Shown here one piece after another: positions 17,783-26,310 of a stretch of DNA of 64,000 nucleotides. Position numbers and translations under genes: made by a program. The DNA is from JAHEGP01 sp963792875 (lineage in GTDB: Bacteria > Pseudomonadota > Gammaproteobacteria > Pseudomonadales > JAHEGP01). The notes beneath the pieces were generated by a model. The model did not search any database. It was given only the letters and a program-made list of their open reading frames with translations, and was not told the DNA's origin. The stretch covers positions 119,586-183,585 of the forward strand of contig CAWBXV010000008.1 of assembly GCA_963792875.1 (NCBI GenBank). Reading direction: 5' to 3'. Position 1 is the first letter of the stretch; each line of letters begins with the position of its first letter.

Positions 17783-18025
17783 TCAGCGCCGCTTGTTGTC
17801 GACGTAGCGGCCCAGGGTGCCCAGGGTCTCGAACACGCTGGCATCGATCTCGTCGTCGGCGAGGACGATGCCGTACTTTTCCTCGAGCGCGGTCAGCAGT
17901 GACACCACGCCCATGGAATCCAGCTCCGGTACGGCGCCCAGCAGTGCAGTGGTGGCGTCGAAGCCGCTGGCATCGATCTGCAGCACCTCGGAGAGCAGTT
18001 GCTTGATGTCTTCATCTGCATTCAT
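17783..18025 (-). CDS. stand-alone acyl/peptidyl carrier protein
   Basis: An 80-residue carrier protein. The phosphopantetheine site is Ser37 in PELDSMG (DSL in most ACPs), within the four-helix pattern of the family, and the protein is acidic. It is not the fatty-acid acpP, judging by its sequence and by the lack of fab genes beside it. Carrier proteins of this kind accompany exosortase-A-type ligase and decarboxylase genes, which lie 5-7 kb upstream here, so it may hold their substrate; this is inferred. A TAAAAT at 18091-18086 is a possible -10. Confidence 0.85.
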   Translation of the reverse strand: MNADEDIKQLLSEVLQIDASGFDATTALLGAVPELDSMGVVSLLTALEEKYGIVLADDEIDASVFETLGTLGRYVDNKRR

Positions 18026-18158
18026 AGCGTCACGGATGTCGTGGTCGTGGTGTGGCCCAGGTCACTGCGCCGCCAACTGTAAGTCATTTTACCCTGCTTA
18101 TTCAACTGGAATGCTGCCGTCCCTGTGCGGCGCAGCGCGCGGCCGCGATCGCAGCGCC

Positions 18159-18164
18159 TATAAT
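18159..18164 (+). promoter_or_regulatory. consensus -10 (TATAAT) before the DUF4124 gene
   Basis: A perfect TATAAT hexamer stands 42 bases before the ATG at 18207. No recognisable -35 is seen at the expected spacing in this GC-rich stretch. Confidence 0.45.
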
Positions 18165-18206
18165 GTGGCAGACTGACAGCATGAGAGGGCGTGGAGGCCA
18201 GCGTCG

Positions 18207-18671
18207 ATGAAGCACGTTACTTATCTGTTCCTGCTCGGGAGCCTTACCGCCGCAGCCGCGTCGACGCTCTACAAGAGCGTGGATGCCGAGGGCAGGGTGA
18301 CCTATAGCGATGCCCCGCCGGCCAAAGGCACCGCCGAGGCCATCGACCTGCCCGCCGGCGGCGTCAATATCCTGCCGAGCGAAGGCATGCCGGAGGAGAT
18401 CGAGCGCCAGCGCCAGGCGGACCGGCAGGCGGAGCAGCGCCGCGCCGCCGAGCAGCAGGCGTGGTCGGAGCGCTACCGCAGGGCGCAGGACGAGCTGGCG
18501 GCGGCGCAGCGGGCCCTGGAGAGCGCCAGGCAGGTCCAGGAGGGTGACGTGGTGGGCTCGGCTTTCGGCGGCGCGCGTCCCAGTGCGGACTGGGTCGAGC
18601 GGCTCGAGCAGGCCGAGGCCGACGTCGCGCAGAAACAGCGCGCCCTCGACGGGATCAAGCGCTCGCGCTGA
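18207..18671 (+). CDS. periplasmic DUF4124-domain protein
   Basis: A 154-residue protein with a signal peptide (cleavage likely after residues 16-19, AAAAS) and an N-terminal DUF4124 domain: LYKSVDAEGRVTYSDAPP. From about residue 65 to 150 it is charged and helical, with Glu/Arg/Ala/Gln-rich heptad-like stretches that probably form a coiled coil. DUF4124 proteins are common in proteobacteria and have no agreed function. It converges on rnb with a 26-bp gap. Confidence 0.78.
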   Translation: MKHVTYLFLLGSLTAAAASTLYKSVDAEGRVTYSDAPPAKGTAEAIDLPAGGVNILPSEGMPEEIERQRQADRQAEQRRAAEQQAWSERYRRAQDELAAAQRALESARQVQEGDVVGSAFGGARPSADWVERLEQAEADVAQKQRALDGIKRSR

Positions 18672-18697
18672 GGCGCCGCGACCGCCGCTGGCGGCGT

Positions 18698-20626
18698 TCA
18701 GCCGGAGGCGGCGCGCTTGAAGGTGACGCGGCGCTGGTCCATGTCGATGTTGGCGACCGTGACCAGGAGGGCATCGTCGAGGCCGCCGACGCGCTGCTCG
18801 CCTGCCTTGAAGCACAGCTCGCGCGCGTCCAGCTTGACTTTCTGGCCGAGCTCACCCTTTTCGATTACGCCCTCGATGCCGTTGGCATCGAGCCGCACCA
18901 CCAGTCCGCCGGCGTTGACCTGCACCACGTGGGCGGGCCATTGCTGGTCGCGATGGCGCGTCAGGTACTCGGCCTGCAGCCAGCGCTGGGCCCACTGGCT
19001 GGCGGCGCGCAACTGGCTCTGCTGCTCATCGAGTTGTGCGGCCAGGGTCGGGTCCGCCGCTGCCGGCTCGCCGCCGGCCAGCAGCGCCTTGAGCTGGCGC
19101 TGATTGTAAAGATCGACGTAGCGCCTGATGGGCGAGGTGAAGGTGGCGTAACAGGGCGCGCCCATGCCCAGGTGCGGCGCCGGCGCCGGCGACAGTGTGC
19201 CGCGCTGCAGAAAGCGGCTCAGCACCCTGCGCACGCGGGCGCCATCGGCCTTGTGCTCGAGCGCCATGATGCTCGTGCGGTAGCCTTCCAGCGTCTGCAG
19301 TTCCTCGGTGGAGGCCTGATGGTCCATGCTCGCCAGCAGATCGCGGGCGTCGCCGAGCTTTTCGCTGCGGAAGCCCGCATGGCTGCCGAACAGGCCCGCA
19401 CCGGCCTCCGCCAGGCGCCTGGCTACGGCCTGATTGGTGGCGATCATTGACTCCTCGACGATGGTGCGGGCGGGCCCCTTGGCGACCTCGGCAAAGCCGC
19501 TGATGCGGCCGTCCTCGCCCAGCGCCATGTCGAACTCCGGCTCGTCGCGCATCAGCAGCTGGTGGCGGCCCCGCCACTCCCGCATGCGTGCGGTGGCTGC
19601 CTGCAGTGCCAGCAGGCTGTCCCAGACCTCTGCGCTGGTCGCATCGGGCCGCTCGCCCGCATCGAGCCAGCCGCTGAGCTGGGCATAGTTGAGCTGGGCG
19701 CGCGAGTTCACCCGGGCCTCTTCGAAGCGGGCCGCGGTGACCTCGCCAGCGCTGCTCACCGTCAGGTGGCAGGCGATGGCGAGCCGCTCCTGCCCGGCGA
19801 GCAGCGACAGCAGGTCCTCGGACAGGCGTGCCGGCAGCATCGGCAGCTGTTCGTGCGGCAGGTAGGCGGTGGCGGCGCGCCGCTGCGCGCTGCGCTCCAG
19901 AGGGCTGTCGGCGGGGATCACGCTGGACGGATCGGCGATGGCGACGGTGACGTGCCAGCCGTCACCGTCGCTGCGGGCGCACAGCGCGTCGTCGATGTCT
20001 CTGGTCCGGGGGGAGTCGATGCTCACCAGCGGCAGCGTCGTCAGGTCGACGCGCTCCGCGGTCAGCGCGGCCTCGAAGCGCTTGACCGCGTCGTCGGCGC
20101 TGCCCGCTTCCCGGGCCAGGCGGAAGTTGACCGCGGCATAGCGGCTGGGGAAGTCGGCATCGGACTCGCTGCCGATGCGCTTTCTGATCGAGGCCTGGGC
20201 TCTGCCATCCTGGATCGGGTGGCGGCTCACCGTGCACTCCAGCCAGTCGCCGACCTGCAGGTTCTGGCGCTGCTTGGGGGGCACGAACAGTTTGCGCTGC
20301 ATTCTCGGCACGTCGGCGACGACGAACCAGGCGTTGCCGTGCTTTACGCACTTGCCGCAGAAGGCTTTCAGCGAGGTGGTCAGCAGCTTTTCGAGTTCGG
20401 CGTAGTCGCGGCCCTTGTCATCGGTCTGCACCTTGAACTCGACGCGGTCGCCGGGAAACGCCCGTTGCATCTGCTGTGGCGGCAGAAAATACTGCTTGCC
20501 GTCGTCGGCGCGCACAAAGCCGTAGCTGCCGTGGCTGCCCGTCACCAGGCCTTCGAAGCGGCGCTCTTCCCGGCGCAGTTCGGTTTTGAGCTGTTTGAGC
20601 TGTTGCAGGGCGGTAACATCTAACAT
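18698..20626 (-). CDS. rnb: exoribonuclease II (RNB family)
   Basis: RNase II degrades single-stranded RNA processively from the 3' end. The 642-residue product matches E. coli Rnb in length, with N-terminal cold-shock domains, the RNB catalytic block SIDSPRTRDIDDA at residues 201-213 carrying the metal-binding aspartates, and a C-terminal S1 domain. The YATFTSPIRRYVDLYNQRQL segment is typical. The ATG lacks a clear ribosome site. It diverges from smrA. Confidence 0.94.
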   Translation of the reverse strand: MLDVTALQQLKQLKTELRREERRFEGLVTGSHGSYGFVRADDGKQYFLPPQQMQRAFPGDRVEFKVQTDDKGRDYAELEKLLTTSLKAFCGKCVKHGNAWFVVADVPRMQRKLFVPPKQRQNLQVGDWLECTVSRHPIQDGRAQASIRKRIGSESDADFPSRYAAVNFRLAREAGSADDAVKRFEAALTAERVDLTTLPLVSIDSPRTRDIDDALCARSDGDGWHVTVAIADPSSVIPADSPLERSAQRRAATAYLPHEQLPMLPARLSEDLLSLLAGQERLAIACHLTVSSAGEVTAARFEEARVNSRAQLNYAQLSGWLDAGERPDATSAEVWDSLLALQAATARMREWRGRHQLLMRDEPEFDMALGEDGRISGFAEVAKGPARTIVEESMIATNQAVARRLAEAGAGLFGSHAGFRSEKLGDARDLLASMDHQASTEELQTLEGYRTSIMALEHKADGARVRRVLSRFLQRGTLSPAPAPHLGMGAPCYATFTSPIRRYVDLYNQRQLKALLAGGEPAAADPTLAAQLDEQQSQLRAASQWAQRWLQAEYLTRHRDQQWPAHVVQVNAGGLVVRLDANGIEGVIEKGELGQKVKLDARELCFKAGEQRVGGLDDALLVTVANIDMDQRRVTFKRAASG

Positions 20627-20659
20627 CGTAAACGGGTCGGCGCTGATGAGGTCGGCGGC

Positions 20660-20668
20660 ATTCTAGCA
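20660..20668 (-). promoter_or_regulatory. extended -10 promoter of rnb
   Basis: On the minus strand TGC-TAGAAT is a good extended -10 element, about 34 bases before the rnb ATG at 20626. No clear -35 is seen. Confidence 0.45.
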
Positions 20669-20805
20669 GAAACCGCCGGCGATAATGAGAAAAACAGGAG
20701 GGTGCGGTACACTGCACCCACACTGCCGCGACCAGCATCGCCAGGCAATTGCCCGCACCTGCCCCCGGGGGCCGTGCACAGCAGTATCAACGGGAGAGGG
20801 CTGCC

Positions 20806-21384
20806 GTGAAAGACGATACGCGATTTGACCAGGTGATGGCCGACGTCACGCCCCTGAAAGTGGCGGAGCGCGTGGCGGTGGTCGCGGGGGGGCGCCAGAC
20901 CCCGGGGCTGGAGCGCCGGCGCCACGCGGCTGCTGCCGAGGCGGCCGTGGATGCGAATTTTCTCGCGATCGATCACGTCCCCCCGGTCGGCCCCTACGAT
21001 ATCGTCGGCTTTGTGCGCCCGGGCGTGCAGCACGGCGTCTATGGCAAGCTGCGGCGCGGGCGCTACGAGCCGCAGGCGACGCTCGATCTGCATCGGCGCA
21101 GCGCCGAGCAGGCGCGCCGGGAACTCTGGCAGTTTGTGGAGGACTGCTCCGAGTGCCAGCTGCGCACGGTGATGGTGCTGCACGGCAAGGGTGATCGCTC
21201 GCCCCAGGCCGGCGTGCTCAAGAGCTATGTCTGCCATTGGTGCACGCTCATGCCCCAGGTGCTGGCCTATCATAGCGCCCAGCCCTATCACGGGGGTGCG
21301 GGCGCCCTGTACGTGCTGTTGAAAAAGGCCCCGCAGGCGCGGGAACAGAACAGAGAGAGGTTTTTAAACAAGCGACATGACTGA
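20806..21384 (+). CDS. smrA: Smr-domain endonuclease-like protein (SmrA)
   Basis: A 192-residue Smr-domain protein. The domain runs from about residue 85 with LDLHRRSAEQARREL and VMVLHGKG, the two conserved blocks of the MutS2-C-terminal nuclease fold. The N-terminus FDQVMADVTPLK matches the SmrA (YdaL) type rather than SmrB; SmrB cleaves mRNA at collided ribosomes, and SmrA is less well defined. The GTG at 20806 is selected by GGGAGAGGG upstream. Its stop lies 8 bp inside the next gene. Confidence 0.88.
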   Translation: MKDDTRFDQVMADVTPLKVAERVAVVAGGRQTPGLERRRHAAAAEAAVDANFLAIDHVPPVGPYDIVGFVRPGVQHGVYGKLRRGRYEPQATLDLHRRSAEQARRELWQFVEDCSECQLRTVMVLHGKGDRSPQAGVLKSYVCHWCTLMPQVLAYHSAQPYHGGAGALYVLLKKAPQAREQNRERFLNKRHD

Positions 21385-22267
21385 CCCAACACACAGTGCG
21401 GAACAACTGCTGGCGCTAGTCCAGCGCTCGCCGGCGGCGGTCGCGGCCAAGGATCGCGAGGCGTGGCTGTCGATCTTCGCGGCCTACAACATCGTCGAGG
21501 ACCCGGTCGGCTCGCGGCCCCACGTCAGCGGCGTGTTCGATCCGGTGACCGGCCGCCGCGGCAATGGCCCGCTGGTGCGCTTCTTTGACACGTTTATCGC
21601 CCCCAACGAGATCACCTTCGAGGTGGAGCGCGATATCGTCTGCGGCTTTCACGTGGTGCGGGACCTCACCATCGAAATCCGCATGGGGCCCAAGGTCGTG
21701 GTGCGGGTGCCCATGCACCTGCTGTACGTGCTGGGAGAGCACGGCGGCGCCCCGCGGGTGTTCCGCCTGGCGGCGCACTGGGAGCTGCTGCCGATGGTCG
21801 TGCAGGCGATGGGCTTCGGCATGGCCAGCCTCACCGCGATGATGGGCCTGGGCTGGCGCATGTTGCGCATTCAGGGCCTGGGTGGTATCGCCGGCTTCAT
21901 GCGGGCCCTGCGCAATATCGGTTCACGCGGCCGGGACGCCACGGCGGCCTTTGCCCGCGCCTTCAACGATCGCGACGAGGCGGGCCTGGCGGCGCTGTTC
22001 GCCGCCGACGCGCCGGGCGTCAGCTGGCCTGCCCCCGGCAAGCGGCTGGGGCCGCGGCATTTCATCGAGCAGACCAGCGGCCGGCTGGAATTCGGCAAGA
22101 CGCTGGTGTCCGGTTACGTGGTCAGCGTCAGTGCCAGCTGGCAGGACGCCGGGCTGCTGCGCCAGGGCCTCGTGCTGTTCGAGTTCACCAGGGCGGGCGC
22201 TATCGACCGGGTGAGCGCTTACTGGGCCGCCCCTCAGGCCGCGTCGTCGTCCTCATCTTCGGGGTAG
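21377..22267 (+). CDS. protein with two NTF2/SnoaL-like domains
   Basis: A 296-residue protein with two ketosteroid-isomerase-like folds: one at about residues 10-130 (AWLSIFAAYNIVEDPVGSRP, the VEDP pattern) and one at about 190-285 (FARAFNDRDEAGLAALFAAD). A glycine-rich hydrophobic linker separates them. Members of the superfamily include isomerases, dehydratases and binding proteins, so the reaction cannot be predicted. It starts 8 bp inside smrA, and its last 34 bases are shared with the end of the convergent CBS gene, encoding a Ser-rich tail. Confidence 0.72.
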   Translation: MTDPTHSAEQLLALVQRSPAAVAAKDREAWLSIFAAYNIVEDPVGSRPHVSGVFDPVTGRRGNGPLVRFFDTFIAPNEITFEVERDIVCGFHVVRDLTIEIRMGPKVVVRVPMHLLYVLGEHGGAPRVFRLAAHWELLPMVVQAMGFGMASLTAMMGLGWRMLRIQGLGGIAGFMRALRNIGSRGRDATAAFARAFNDRDEAGLAALFAADAPGVSWPAPGKRLGPRHFIEQTSGRLEFGKTLVSGYVVSVSASWQDAGLLRQGLVLFEFTRAGAIDRVSAYWAAPQAASSSSSSG

Positions 22268-22671
22268 CGCTCCCGCAGGAGTTCTATCAGGGCCTTGCAG
22301 GCGTCCGTTTCGGTGAAGATGCCGACCGGTGCGCCTTCCTTGGTCACCACGATGGCCTCGGCGTGCCGCGTCAGCATGTGCTCGAGGACCTGGTCCAGCG
22401 GGTCGCTGACGTCGGCAAAATAGCAGGTGGTGGGCGTGATGTCGCCCACGCACAGCTCCTCACTGGTGGTGCCGCGGTGGCCGATGAGCTGGGCGCGCTT
22501 GATGTCCCGGTCCGACACGATCTCCTCGATGGCGCCGTCGATCATCACCGGCAGGTGGCGGATGCCGTGCTCCTGCATCATGCGCAGCGCGTCATCCACC
22601 GGGCGGCCGGCTTCGATGTGATAGGGGAAGGGGGTCATTACCGATAACATCTGGGGCATGTGCTTGGGCAT
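22234..22671 (-). CDS. tandem CBS-domain protein
   Basis: A 145-residue protein made almost wholly of a CBS pair. The first repeat is about residues 8-62 (MTPFPYHIEAGRPVDDALRM, IRHLPVMIDGAIEEIVSDRDI), the second 74-130 (DPLDQVLEHMLTRHAEAIVV, GIFTETDACKAL). CBS pairs bind adenosyl ligands such as AMP, ATP or SAM and usually regulate a partner; none is fused here. The acidic tail (PEDEDDDAA) is encoded by DNA that also encodes the end of the opposite gene. Confidence 0.85.
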   Translation of the reverse strand: MPKHMPQMLSVMTPFPYHIEAGRPVDDALRMMQEHGIRHLPVMIDGAIEEIVSDRDIKRAQLIGHRGTTSEELCVGDITPTTCYFADVSDPLDQVLEHMLTRHAEAIVVTKEGAPVGIFTETDACKALIELLRERYPEDEDDDAA

Positions 22672-22750
22672 TGCGGGTAGTCCTTTGGGCGGTCGCTGGG
22701 GCTGTCGAGTGGGTCCGAAGCTTAGCAGGGATGGTGCCGTGCCGTGAAGT

Positions 22751-23479
22751 TCAACGTAGCAGGCGGTCCCGGGCCCGGTTGACCTGGGCGGCGAGGTAGT
22801 CGTTGCCGCCGCGGTCGGGGTGCAGCTTCTGCATCAGGTGGCGGTGGGCGGCGATGATGTCGCTGCGGCTGGCGCCGGGCTGCAGACCGAGAATGGCCAG
22901 CGCCTCGCTCTCGCTCATCGGACCCCCGCGGGCGCCGCTGCCGGCCTGCTCCGCGTCGGTCTGGTCGGCCTGCCAATCCGGGCCGAGGCGCTGGTTGAGG
23001 TAGGTCTCCAGCAGGTCGGCGGCGTCGCCGTCGTGCTGGCGGCAGTAGCGGTGCAGCGCCAGCAGCTCGGCGCGATCGAGGCTGTCGAGGTCGCGTCCGG
23101 CGAAAGGTCCGGCGCTGACCTGACCGGCGATGCGGCCGCTCGCGTGGTCCAGGGTCATGCGCAGCGTCGCGGTGGCGGCGGTGGACTGACGGCCGGCGGC
23201 GCTGCTGCCGGAGCGGCGCGGCCCGGCGGCCCTCAGCGCCGGCAGCGCCCGCGCCAGCAGCGGCAGCAGTTGGCGCGCCAGGGGTATCGCGGCGACCAGC
23301 AGTGCGCCCAGCCAGTGCAGGCGGCCGGTCGCCACCAGCAGCAGCAACAGGCCCAGCAGCGCCGCGACGACGATCTGCACGGCGTAGCGCCGGCGTTGGG
23401 CGGGGCTGAGCTGGCGCACCCAGCGCAGTCCCGTCACCGCCAGCACGGCGATGGCGATCAGCAGTATCAGTCGCGCCAT
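22751..23479 (-). CDS. membrane-anchored C-terminal J-domain protein
   Basis: A 242-residue protein with two hydrophobic N-terminal helices (about residues 3-17 and 33-52) and further apolar sequence to about residue 85, a middle region, and a J-domain at the extreme C-terminus (residues 189-242) with the HPD motif in KLHPDRGGND. That topology and the HPDRGG form resemble Tim14/Pam18-type co-chaperones, which recruit Hsp70 to a membrane site. It starts 3 bp after the VWA-like gene, so the pair is surely co-transcribed. Confidence 0.83.
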   Translation of the reverse strand: MARLILLIAIAVLAVTGLRWVRQLSPAQRRRYAVQIVVAALLGLLLLLVATGRLHWLGALLVAAIPLARQLLPLLARALPALRAAGPRRSGSSAAGRQSTAATATLRMTLDHASGRIAGQVSAGPFAGRDLDSLDRAELLALHRYCRQHDGDAADLLETYLNQRLGPDWQADQTDAEQAGSGARGGPMSESEALAILGLQPGASRSDIIAAHRHLMQKLHPDRGGNDYLAAQVNRARDRLLR

Positions 23480-23482
23480 GGT

Positions 23483-24184
23483 TCAGGACTCCGGCAGCTG
23501 CTGCAGCAGCCGGCGGGCCGCCGGCGAGTGCAGCGTGAGCCGCTGCGCCGGCGCCGCCCCGCCGGACGCATACACGGCGACGGTGGTGAGCAGTTCCAGC
23601 AGCTGCTGTTCGCTGTGCTGGTCGAACTGGCAGTGGGCGCCGCCGCTGAGGCGGGCGATCGTGGCGAAGGCGCTCGCGGCGGCCTCGTCCCGGCCCTCCT
23701 GAAACAGGAACGCCGGCAGTCGTCGCAGCCCCATCTCGCCGGCCAGCTCGCTCAGCGGGCCCGGCGCCTCCTCCAGCGCGTCCCCCACGAAAACCAGGCC
23801 GCGCAGAGGGGCGCGCCGGTGTTCGCTCAGGGCGTGGCGCAGCACCCGCCCCAGCTGGGTGTGGCCGCCCAGGCAGGTCACCCCCAGCATCTTGCGCCGG
23901 ATGAGGCCGCCGTCCTCGAGCCAGGGCAGCGCCTTGAATTCGTTCAGGCCGCGATAGAAGCACAGCTGGATGCTCAGCGCGCTCAGGTGCTGCGTCGCCT
24001 GAAACATTTTCGCCTGCAGGTGGCAGGCGCGATCCCAGGTCGGCTGGCGGCTGGCGGTGGCGTCGAGCGCGAACATCAGCCGCCCGGCCCCCGGGCGCGG
24101 CTGCAGCTGCCGCGCCTGGTCCACAAAGCGGCGCAGCGCCTGCGGTGAGGACTTCGGGTCTCGCGGTAGGCCGGGCTTGGACAT
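23483..24184 (-). CDS. VWA-like (von Willebrand factor A) protein
   Basis: A 233-residue cytosolic protein with a von Willebrand A-like fold. A MIDAS-type metal site can be traced: DATAS starting at Asp41 (DxTxS in place of DxSxS), the Thr of GGHTQLG and the Asp of VFVGDALEE. The gene lies immediately upstream of the membrane J-protein gene, suggesting that they act together on some protein complex; this is inferred from gene order only. An inverted repeat (GGCTGCGGC, 24217-24237) stands between it and the LRR gene. Confidence 0.72.
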   Translation of the reverse strand: MSKPGLPRDPKSSPQALRRFVDQARQLQPRPGAGRLMFALDATASRQPTWDRACHLQAKMFQATQHLSALSIQLCFYRGLNEFKALPWLEDGGLIRRKMLGVTCLGGHTQLGRVLRHALSEHRRAPLRGLVFVGDALEEAPGPLSELAGEMGLRRLPAFLFQEGRDEAAASAFATIARLSGGAHCQFDQHSEQQLLELLTTVAVYASGGAAPAQRLTLHSPAARRLLQQLPES

Positions 24185-24312
24185 CTCAGCAGTGCGCTCT
24201 GGCTTCGTCGGTCGTCGGCTGCGGCGTCGCCGCAGCCCCTAATGCTACACGGTTTGCCACAAAATCCCAGCCACCGCCGCTGCCGGTGTCGAGCGGCGCA
24301 CCGCCGTGGTCG

Positions 24313-24867
24313 CTACCGCTGCCCGCTGCAGTGCTCCGGCAGCTGCACGCGGGTCCGCGGGCGCGCCGCCAGGCGGCGGGCGGGCCCGCAAAGCAGCAGC
24401 GGGTTGCCCCGCAGGTCGATGCGCTCCAGCCACGGCATGTCCTCCAGCGCGCTGACGTCGGCCAGCTCGTTGAACGACAGGTCGGCCTCGAGCAGCGCCG
24501 GCAGCGCCGCCAGGGCCCCCACCGCGCTCAGGGCGTTGTGGGAGGCATCGATAAACTCGAGGCCGTGAAACGTTTCCAGGCCGGCGAGCGAGCGGATGCC
24601 GGCATGGCTGCAGCGCAGCGCCGTCAATGCGCCGGCCTGCACCACCTTCTGATCGCTGATGGTCTGAGCAAGGCAGTCGAACAGGGCGCCGTCCTCGGTG
24701 CGGAAGTCGGCGAACAGCGGCGCCGGGGTATAGACCAGCCGGTCATTGACGCGGAATTCGTAATCGCTGCAGGCGGCCAGCAGCAGGCCCGCCATCGCGA
24801 CCGCGGCATGCCGCGGGGGGCGCGACGGCGCCGGGCGGCACCGGGTAAGGGCGGTGTAAAGGCGCAT
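24313..24867 (-). CDS. leucine-rich-repeat lipoprotein
   Basis: A 184-residue protein. It has a basic N-terminus and a lipobox LLLAAC (about residue 33), then about four leucine-rich repeats of some 22 residues (for example LRCSHAGIRSLAGL, IDASHNALSAVGALAAL, ADLSFNELADVSALEDM, IDLRGNPLL). LRR proteins mediate protein contacts; no enzymatic domain is present. The ATG at 24867 fits the signal peptide; an upstream in-frame ATG at 24963 would put 32 extra residues before it. It is divergent from the cyclase-like gene. Confidence 0.72.
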   Translation of the reverse strand: MRLYTALTRCRPAPSRPPRHAAVAMAGLLLAACSDYEFRVNDRLVYTPAPLFADFRTEDGALFDCLAQTISDQKVVQAGALTALRCSHAGIRSLAGLETFHGLEFIDASHNALSAVGALAALPALLEADLSFNELADVSALEDMPWLERIDLRGNPLLLCGPARRLAARPRTRVQLPEHCSGQR

Positions 24868-25008
24868 GGCGGCGTGGTTTCCTCGGTGTCCTGCCCTGGC
24901 GTCCGGGCGCGGGGCGAGTGTATCACGCACTGTGAGCCAGTTTGCAAAAGCGCGCATCGGCAACTAGCTTTTCAGGGGCAATCCAGCACCATTCAGCGAT
25001 GCCGCATT

Positions 25009-26280
25009 ATGTCCCCTTGGAGCAGCAGATCATTCAGCAGGGAGTCGGACGCCGCCCTCGAGGGGCTGAGCGCGGCCCAGCAGGGCAATCTGCGCTTTCT
25101 CGAGAAATCACTGCACGAGCTGTGGAACCTGGGGCAGAACATGCTGCTGTGCTGGTCACCCACCGCCAGCGGCATCACCGTGCTGATGGCGCCGCACAAC
25201 TTTCTGGCGCGCTTCTCCGCCAGCCTCAACGACTGCGATCCGGTGGACCGCCTCGAGGCGCTCAACGGCAGTTTCATCCGCAAGCTGATCGCGGGCCGCC
25301 GCCAGATGGAGGCGCGCGAATTCGAGGGCACCGCGCGCCGCCTCGATCTCACCGCCATGCCGATAAAACTGCCGATCCCGATAGTGGGGGACGAGTCTGT
25401 GCTCGCCGCCACCGAGGCGATGGTCCGGCGCTACAGCATCAGCTACGTCGAGAACCGCGCGGTGCTGCTGTTCGACATCGTGGACTTTTCGCTGTTCACG
25501 CCGTTCGAGCAGGCCAGCCAGCTCAACAGCCTGTCCTGGTCGCTCAACGACGCCTACAGCAAGCTGATGCGGCACAATATCAACGTGGAATTTGCCCGCA
25601 CCACCACCGGTGACGGCTTTTATATCTGGAACCGCGACCCCAATCCAGCCGGCAATCTGCATCTGTTCCATCTCATGCTGCTGGTCGTCGCCAACAACGC
25701 CATCGCCAGGATGCAGGCGACGCCCAACACCGTGCCGGCGATCCGCAGCGGCTTCCACGTCGGCAGCCATTACGAATTCTCCCAGGCCGAGGGGCTCAAC
25801 CCGACGATGTCCAGCTATATCGTGGGGGAGGTGACCATCGAGCTGGCGCGCATTCTGGCGTCGGCCCGCTCAGGCCAGATACTGGTTGGCGATTTTGTGA
25901 CGCGCGTCCCGACTTCGATGCGCGAAGGCGCCTATATTCTAGGCGTGGATACCGTGCGCTTCGTGGAGCGAATTCGCAAGAATCTGGACCTGCTCAGAGG
26001 ACTCGAACTGTCCGGCGAGAAGGTCAAGTCGATTCATTGTTATCTCACCGGTGAGACCGGCCCGTCCGGCGGTGAGACCATTCGCCATTTCCGCATTACC
26101 GACAAGCATGGCCGCAGCCGCAACGCCTACAATGTGCGGGTCAATATCCGCACAGATTCCGGGCGTTCGCTGATGATGGGAACGCAGGCGGGCGGCGCCG
26201 GGCGGGAGCCCGAGCCCGCCCCCGTGGCGGGCCGTCGGCACGACAATTACACGGGCTATCGGCCGGCCCGGCGCAAATAG
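25009..26280 (+). CDS. class III nucleotide cyclase-like protein
   Basis: A 423-residue soluble protein whose middle (about residues 145-310) resembles class III adenylate/guanylate cyclases. The metal-binding aspartates are present: Asp156 in LLFDIVDFS and Asp202 in TTGDGF. The transition-state motif (usually VNxAAR) reads TIELAR, so the catalytic Asn is replaced by Ile277 while Arg281 is kept. Activity is therefore uncertain. The N-terminal 130 residues may be a sensor, with no family recognised. The start is weakly supported because no ribosome site is obvious. The HD phosphodiesterase-like gene follows 30 bp downstream. Confidence 0.72.
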   Translation: MSPWSSRSFSRESDAALEGLSAAQQGNLRFLEKSLHELWNLGQNMLLCWSPTASGITVLMAPHNFLARFSASLNDCDPVDRLEALNGSFIRKLIAGRRQMEAREFEGTARRLDLTAMPIKLPIPIVGDESVLAATEAMVRRYSISYVENRAVLLFDIVDFSLFTPFEQASQLNSLSWSLNDAYSKLMRHNINVEFARTTTGDGFYIWNRDPNPAGNLHLFHLMLLVVANNAIARMQATPNTVPAIRSGFHVGSHYEFSQAEGLNPTMSSYIVGEVTIELARILASARSGQILVGDFVTRVPTSMREGAYILGVDTVRFVERIRKNLDLLRGLELSGEKVKSIHCYLTGETGPSGGETIRHFRITDKHGRSRNAYNVRVNIRTDSGRSLMMGTQAGGAGREPEPAPVAGRRHDNYTGYRPARRK

Positions 26281-26310
26281 CCAACGCGGCGTGCAGGACG
26301 GAGGGATACC

